Below, in pieces: positions 58,328 through 64,000 of a DNA stretch of 64,000 nucleotides; position 1 is the stretch's first letter; each line of letters starts with the position of its first letter. Source of the DNA: Kudoa neothunni (Eukaryota > Cnidaria); the NCBI GenBank assembly GCA_964304625.1, contig OZ199838.1:10106001-10170000 (forward strand), given 5' to 3'. The notes under the pieces were generated by a model. It made no database searches and was not told the DNA's origin. It was given only the letters and a program-made list of their open reading frames with translations. A program made the translations under genes and the position numbers.

Positions 58328-60654
58328 TTAACCCTTTCGTGCCCAAATTTTTATTTGATAAGACTTTCTTTTTTATCTTACCTGTAAAAATTTAAAGTTA
58401 AAATAAAGTGTTCAAATGCAACTTTTTTACTTTCTTCATCATGTGCACTAGGGTACTCTTAGGGCACTTACGCAAAAAAAATTCAACGATAATCGTTACT
58501 CAAAATAGATTTTTACGCAGTTATATATTTTTATTTATTGTGATATGAATAGAAACAATTCTTTTTTTTACTACGCAACATAAGATATTGCATTTTAAAC
58601 AAACGAAATATGTCTTACTTTTACATAATCGGCATTTGCTTTTTTGTCTACCGTATCGGGGTGATGACCGACATTGTCAGATATGATCGATTCAGTTAAG
58701 TTGTTAATTCTATTCTGAGTAGAATAAAAAACAGTATCTGTAATTGTCGATGTATCATGAGAGGGGAGTCCACGCTTTGTTATTACAGTTGATTTTGTAT
58801 GGTGCATTAAATGTTCACTGATTGACTGCATAAAGACAACAGATCCATTAATTCATTATTGGGAATTCTCCTAATTTTAGAATTGTGGCGATATAACAAT
58901 CAAGCATTAGTTATGGCTTTATTCAATCCCCGAAAGAATATCTTCATATAAAATTTACGGCATTTGTGGTTTCGATTATATAACGCCATCAATATATCCG
59001 ATAAATCTACTCCAACCATATTTGTGCTGTACTCCGACATAACATTAGGGCGATCAATGGTGATCATTCTTTTTGTACGCCTATCAAATCTCTTTATTGC
59101 CCCAACCCGATCTGAAGACGAATGCGTGGAAGATAATGTATCTACAGAACCATCACACCATTGGGTTATCACTATTCCGTTTGTTTTATCCTGAAAACTT
59201 TCGTGTGACCCACGCCCTTTTTGCCAAATTTATTTGGAGGTGTTAATGGACAATTTTTGATTCGATTTCTTCTTATGGTCCCGACAGAGAAGATATTGCG
59301 TTCTTTTAAAATTTTCTGCAAGGGATTAAAGGTGAAAAAATTGTCGAAGTACACGAAGAAACTTTTATGACTTGGAAGACTCTCGCACGATTTGAACACA
59401 AAATCACCAGAAACTTGACTACATGTATTATCAACTTCTGGGACTTTTACATCATACAAGAGGAAATCATATACGAGACCACTAGTTCCGCATCTTGTAA
59501 ATATTTAAACTTCCATTTGGTTGGTTTCTTAGGAAGGTATTGTTTGGCTTCACACTTCCCTTGAAGGTATCATATGCTCATCAACTGAATGATCAATTTC
59601 GGGTTTACTTTTTAAAAACGTAGGCAGTAGATATTTCAAGAAGGGTCGGATTTTGACGAATCGATCATATTTGGGTTATGCTTGATCATTTATTACTATC
59701 TTATTATTGTTAAATGAATTAATCTTGAGATTTTATCAAAACTATTTCTTGAAGAGACTTTCGACACGTGTTGGTGATCAAATGATCTGCTCCAATATTA
59801 GCGGTAATGCGGCATTATTAAAATTCCTATCAAGATAATTACACCAATGAACTTTTGAATCTCATCAATATCTGTTCACAAATTTATACTGCATCGGACT
59901 GCATAAACATTTGTTTCGTTTATAATCATTTCGATCAATGTTTCGCTAAACAAGAATTTGAAATAATCGATTGGATAGAACAACTCCTCCACGTCTTCAA
60001 ATGCATCTACCGTAACGACATCATATGGGGCAGAGGGCAAGGGTCTTTCACGTGTCCTTTTAATGTTGTCATTATCACCATCACAATCATCTGATGATGA
60101 AACGCAAAAATCAACATCGTTCTAATTTGTTGAGCACCTAACCTAATCATCAGAAACCGTGCCAGGATCTGATAAATCAGCATCTTGAAGAACGATCACT
60201 TCGGTTAGAGTGTGGGCATCATTCAGCCCGGGAACGTTGAGGTTGTGATTTATTTTCGTTAAAAAAATCAGCACACGTGCCCATAGGTCATCTTGGGGAA
60301 CACGTATGTTTTTTTATATATTTATTCGATACGTTTTTAAATTTTAGCTCAAGGGTTGGAAAATAAGTATTTACGCTGTTATATAAATTTAATTTTTTTT
60401 TGTTTCGATATCTTTGATAATGATAATTCAACGGGTCAACAAATAATGTGACTTTGCCAATCAATAATTTAGAAAAGTAAGCTGTAATATAAAAATACTT
60501 TTTCAATAAATTATGTTTTATCTTATTTTAAGGTATAAGATATCCCAAAAATCTAGAAAACATAATAAAACGTTGTAAACTCGCTATAATTAAGATGCCA
60601 TGAACATAATAATTAATTGTACCCTTGGATGACTCTTGGGCACGAAGGGGTTAA
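58328..60654 (-). mobile_element. Decayed full-length piggyBac element with TTAA flanks
   Basis: TTAA at 58328-58331 and 60651-60654 bounds inverted ends CCCTTTCGTGCCCAA and, read inward on the right, CCCCTTCGTGCCCAA. Minus-strand translation recovers the transposase in order. There is an acidic N-terminal block with a Ser/Asp run, then FYPIDYFKFLFSETLIEM and INETNVYA, then IGVIILIGILIMPHY. VYFDNFFTFNPLQKIL and VGTIRRNRIKNCPL are followed after a frame change by DRRTKRMITIDRPNV and the YSTNMVGVDLSDI block. Several stops and at least one frame change (around the KKG block at 59210) interrupt it, so it is inactive. The Met-Gly-Gly-Val-Asp motif appears as MVGVD, and a terminal Cys-rich finger is not evident. 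Confidence 0.85.
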
Positions 60655-62429
60655 GGACTTATCGGAGATGCCTCTGTGCCAAATATTGACAACGTATTAG
60701 CCAATTTAGTTAGTTTTATATACACGTCGGAAATCCTGGATTCGCTTATTCTTTGAAAAGATTAAAGTTATGAAATTTTATTAATCGCTTTAATTTAGAT
60801 GATTAATGCATTAAAGCACAAATCTATTTTGCAATAACGTCCTAGAAAGATTATTTTGAATTCAAATTAAAATAATTTCAGGAGATCATAAATAACGTTA
60901 AATTTCAAAGAGCTCTATAAAAATTTGACCAAGTGATTTTTAATAGTATTTATCAATAACCTATTTCAACAACAAAAATTTATTTACACAGTCTTTCACG
61001 CAAACACATTCGGAGACACTAATATTGGCGTTAATTAAGTTAAATATTTTATTGAAGCGAAATGTATAGTCGTTGTATAATTTGAAGATGAAGGTTTATT
61101 TTTCTAAGGCAAAACAAATAAACTAATCCTGCCACTGTAGTAGTGTTACTGTTATTAATTTTAATCTCCCTGAATTAAGTTTAAATAGATGATTCATAAA
61201 TTTTCAAGGAAATATGAAATTCATCTACATTTTTGTAAAAAGACAGCCTATTTAGTTATGAATATTAACACACATTTCCTAAAAAATCTCCGTATATCGA
61301 GAGGATTAGTGTACACACAAATATACAGGCACTATTGTTATATATATTGTTAAAATAATTGTAAAAATACTAAAATAAGATATATATTTTTATAATACTC
61401 TTGAAATCCACAAATATGAAAGTTCTTAAATTGTTTTCTCAAATATTTTAATTTTGTAGCCAGAATTTCATCCATGATATTGTATATGATAAAGAGTATA
61501 GGAATAACTGAAAACTGTCACCAAGAATAATTTTGATGTCATAAATATATTTCGTTTTAGGGTTTTGATCTTAAATCATCATTATTATAACCAATAAAAA
61601 TATTTGGGTATTAAGACTCTGAATACCTGTTGTATTGTTGTTTTTATTTTCTATGATAAGTCGGTCATACATTTGTTAAGATGCATCTAAAATTTCCAAA
61701 TAATAAATTTTACTTTTACTTAATAAATGGTTAAACTAATACTGTTTATTCTCTTTAGGTATTGACTAGTTTTGAATAGTTCCACAAAACCTAACTACCA
61801 TAAAATATTTTACACAATTTATCCAAATTACATATAATTGTTTTGAATTAAAATAATCCAAAACAAATTTATAGAATTTATTTACTACTCCTCTCCAAAC
61901 TGATATTTTCTACCTAATCCCATAAATTGAAACTCAAGGCTATTGAAAATTTATGATGTAAATACACTATGTAAAAAAACTGATTGAAATACATCATATA
62001 GGTTGAAGTGTTGTTATATTTATTATTTTTGGATTGTTATGACAACCAACTTGTTGGGAATATTTAGTGATGACAGCAACGTTCAAGTAATTTTTTAAAA
62101 TGACATTATTTTTTTTATAAATCATAATAATATAGTATGGAATAATTTTAATGAAGCATGTCGATAAAATAAATGCGGCAAGTTATAAAATTGAGACGAT
62201 CAACAACCAACCACAATCAAAATCGACCAAACTAATAGTCACTGAACTCGAATGCCTTCGTAAATACAAATACTTTGGAACTTGAAATAATTTTTAATGA
62301 TATAATTTAAATATTTTATTCTGAAAACATATTTCATATCTGCGTGATAACTTTGCTTGAGTTATCGGTTGTTTTAAATATGAATGAATGTTGTTTAAAT
62401 TTTAAAAACTTAAATCATTACCTGAAAAA
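60655..62429. other. Intergenic, 5' side of the stalked-protein gene
   Basis: AT-rich sequence. A short ATG frame near 62040 (MTTNLLGIFSDDSNVQ) could be an early exon of the following gene, but the linkage is not supported. Nothing else seen. Confidence 0.35.
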
Positions 62430-62445
62430 GTAACTTTATAAACTT

Positions 62446-64000
62446 AGATATCGACAGTAACAAGTGTGCACAAGATATAAAGAAATCAACAAAAATTACT
62501 CAAATCCCCGACGATAAAATACTTCTAAAAGTTTTTTACGCCAAAGATCTACAAAAAGTGTAAACAAAAAATTTGTTCTTACTTTAGAAATTAAATGAAA
62601 ATCTCTTTTATCAGGTCGGACGAAGCGAAAATTGATCAGATGATCAAGCAAGACAATGAAGCACTCCAAAAATATTTTACTGTTAAAGGAATGATACCGG
62701 TCGAACTGTACAATGCAAGAACAGACGACATCCTAACCTTTGGTTCCTCTAATATTGATTTCGAAAATAAAGTATAATTTGTAGTTTACTAGTATAATTG
62801 CCTTTAGAAAATAAAACCAGAACTAACTTTAATATTCAGAGAAGATGCCTTGTTTTTAGGATTCATGACTATGAACCCTCAAAACTTTGCAGAATCACTT
62901 AAATACAATGTGAAATATGACGAACAGGGATATTCTATCGTTGCCAACGATTTTATGTGTTCATCTCCTGTGGAAATCAATTATCTTACCTTCAAGCAAC
63001 TTATTCAAGTATCTAATTATGCCAAAAATGTTTATAAATATTTTTTGTTTTCACCAATCAATTAAACAGGATTCCGCTACGAAGGAAGATATTCTTCATC
63101 CTTGTATATCAACAAACCAATTTATTTTGCTTGATACAGCGAATATCAACAGCAAATGCGTAACAGACTTTACTGTTAGAAATAAGGTGAAATTTGTGGG
63201 GGCATTTGATGAAGCAAAGTGCAAAGTGTTAATCGAAAAAGCAATAGCTCAAAAAGATCTTGATTTGAATCCAATAAAGAAAGGAAATTTCGCAGGATTA
63301 AATATTCCATTGCCGATAGATTCAAATATAAAGTTAAAGGTGAGCTTGTAATATTAATTTTTGTCTAATATAATTTGTTACCGTTAAAGTTATACATCTC
63401 ATGGATCAAACAAAGTGATATTAAGGGTGATATCAAGACGGCGTTACAAAATATCCAGGACACTATGTGTGCTGCAGTCGGAACATCAACCGAGGTACGT
63501 TTACTGATTTTACTTAATATTTGTCAGTTGAATATTTTATAGGTGCCGTCATCCAATATTAAATGCCTCCAAACTGTTTACTTGAGATACGTGATGGAAA
63601 ATATTTTGGGTTACAATGAAAATACTTTGATCATAGATAACCAGTAAATTTATTTCAAATATATCGTAATAATAAGCATATTTTAAGGGTTCGCCCCGAC
63701 AAATCTGATAAGAAATTGGTGTTTAATGACCCAAGAATTGGCTTTTATTTCGAAGACGATCCGATTCCCCCACCATCGACGTATATTTATCTAGCTTAAT
63801 AACTCCAATTAAACTAATTAATCGATCTCTAGTAGTACCACATCAACCGAGGGTTCAACCACTCATGAAACATCAACCGAGGGATCAACTACTCATGAAA
63901 CATCAACTGATGAATCCGCATCCACCACTAGTTCCGACATTCCGTCTACTACTCCTGCAACAGAGGGAATGTCCAGTGGTAAAAAAGCTGGAATTGCATT
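62446..64000 (+). CDS. Unrecognised multi-exon protein with Ser/Thr-rich repeat stalk, truncated by window end
   Basis: Exons 62446-62559, 62615-62771, 62808-63008, 63070-63339, 63390-63494, 63543-63643, 63688-63780 and 63833 onward join in frame at GT/AG sites, with introns of about 36-61 nt. The first listed exon may not be the first, so a signal peptide is not seen. The globular part (about 340 residues) has scattered Cys (NKCAQD, DFMCSSPVE, HPCIST, NSKCVTDF, AKCKVL, DTMCAAV, IKCLQT) that could form disulfides. It is followed by IPPPST and a Thr/Ser/Glu stalk made of 10-residue repeats TSTEGSTTHE (63840-63869, 63870-63899, then a degenerate third). The window stops at GKKAGIA, which looks like the lead into a membrane segment. 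No family is recognised. A surface or secreted, O-glycosylated protein is inferred from the stalk. Confidence 0.75.
63840..63920 (+). repeat. 30-bp tandem repeat coding TSTEGSTTHE
   Basis: Units at 63840-63869 and 63870-63899 differ at only two positions, both silent (GGTTCAACCACT against GGATCAACTACT); a third begins at 63900 and decays after about 10 bases. The frame is kept, producing a Thr/Ser/Glu stalk. High identity suggests recent expansion and likely copy-number variation. Confidence 0.85.

Noticed and set aside
1-64000. LTR or non-LTR retroelements, CRISPR arrays, bacterial operons
   Set aside because: No reverse transcriptase motifs, long direct terminal repeats, spacer arrays or operon-like gene runs were seen on either strand.

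Overview
This is a visibly AT-rich eukaryotic nuclear window. Genes are split by canonical GT...AG introns, and nearly all of those that can be placed are only about 40-60 nt long. The gene content is conserved opisthokont housekeeping: cullin, furin-type proprotein convertase, importin-5, mitochondrial bS6, EME1, AP-3 sigma, DNA topoisomerase II, acylaminoacyl-peptidase, NOM1/Sgd1 and aspartyl aminopeptidase. The mobile DNA is almost entirely cut-and-paste DNA transposons (piggyBac, hAT, Merlin/ISXO2, IS630-Tc1-mariner) plus tRNA-derived SINE-like pieces. Micro-introns, AT richness and this transposon spectrum would suit a reduced parasitic animal such as a myxozoan cnidarian. An orthonectid is an alternative. 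The organism call is inference and was not tested.

Layout. 0-3 kb: 3' part of a cullin gene (+), with a piggyBac-like element inside one intron. 4.4-5.7 kb: a second such element. 6.3-10.2 kb: proprotein convertase (+). 10.9-11.9 kb: a third piggyBac-like element. 12.2-15.4 kb: importin-5/Kap121-like karyopherin (-), reconstructed in frame over six exons. 16.2-18 kb: decayed piggyBac and Merlin transposases. 18.35-18.86 kb: mitochondrial ribosomal protein bS6m (+). 20.1-21.0 kb: intronless EME1-like gene (+). 21.5-22.3 kb: AP-3 sigma (+), six exons. 22.4-28.2 kb: transposon nest, including one hAT element inside another with target duplications for both, and a 165-bp hAT MITE inside a dispersed repeat whose second copy at 42.2-42.5 kb is unoccupied. 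29.0-33.3 kb: DNA topoisomerase II (-). 35.3-36.1 kb: Merlin relic. 37.2-40.2 kb: unrecognised open stretches. 40.9-42.2 kb: Tc1/mariner-like element with an uninterrupted transposase lacking its first catalytic Asp. 43.9-46.5 kb: acylaminoacyl-peptidase (+). 46.8-48.0 kb: SINE/MITE cluster. 48.4-53.3 kb: NOM1/Sgd1 (-), head-to-head with aspartyl aminopeptidase (+, 53.5-55.5 kb) across about 165 bp. 58.3-60.65 kb: a decayed full-length piggyBac with TTAA ends. 62.4 kb to the window end: an unrecognised multi-exon gene (+) whose product carries a Ser/Thr-rich tandem-repeat stalk.

The genes are mostly functionally unrelated neighbours. DNPEP and APEH both act in peptide turnover, topoisomerase II and EME1 in chromosome maintenance, and the convertase, AP-3 and the stalked protein in secretion or trafficking, but nothing in the sequence shows co-regulation apart from the shared NOM1/DNPEP 5' region. 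No rRNA, CRISPR array, intact tRNA or reverse transcriptase was seen. The strongest leads are the dated transposon nest, intron enlargement by transposons in the cullin and NOM1 genes, and the stalked surface-protein candidate.
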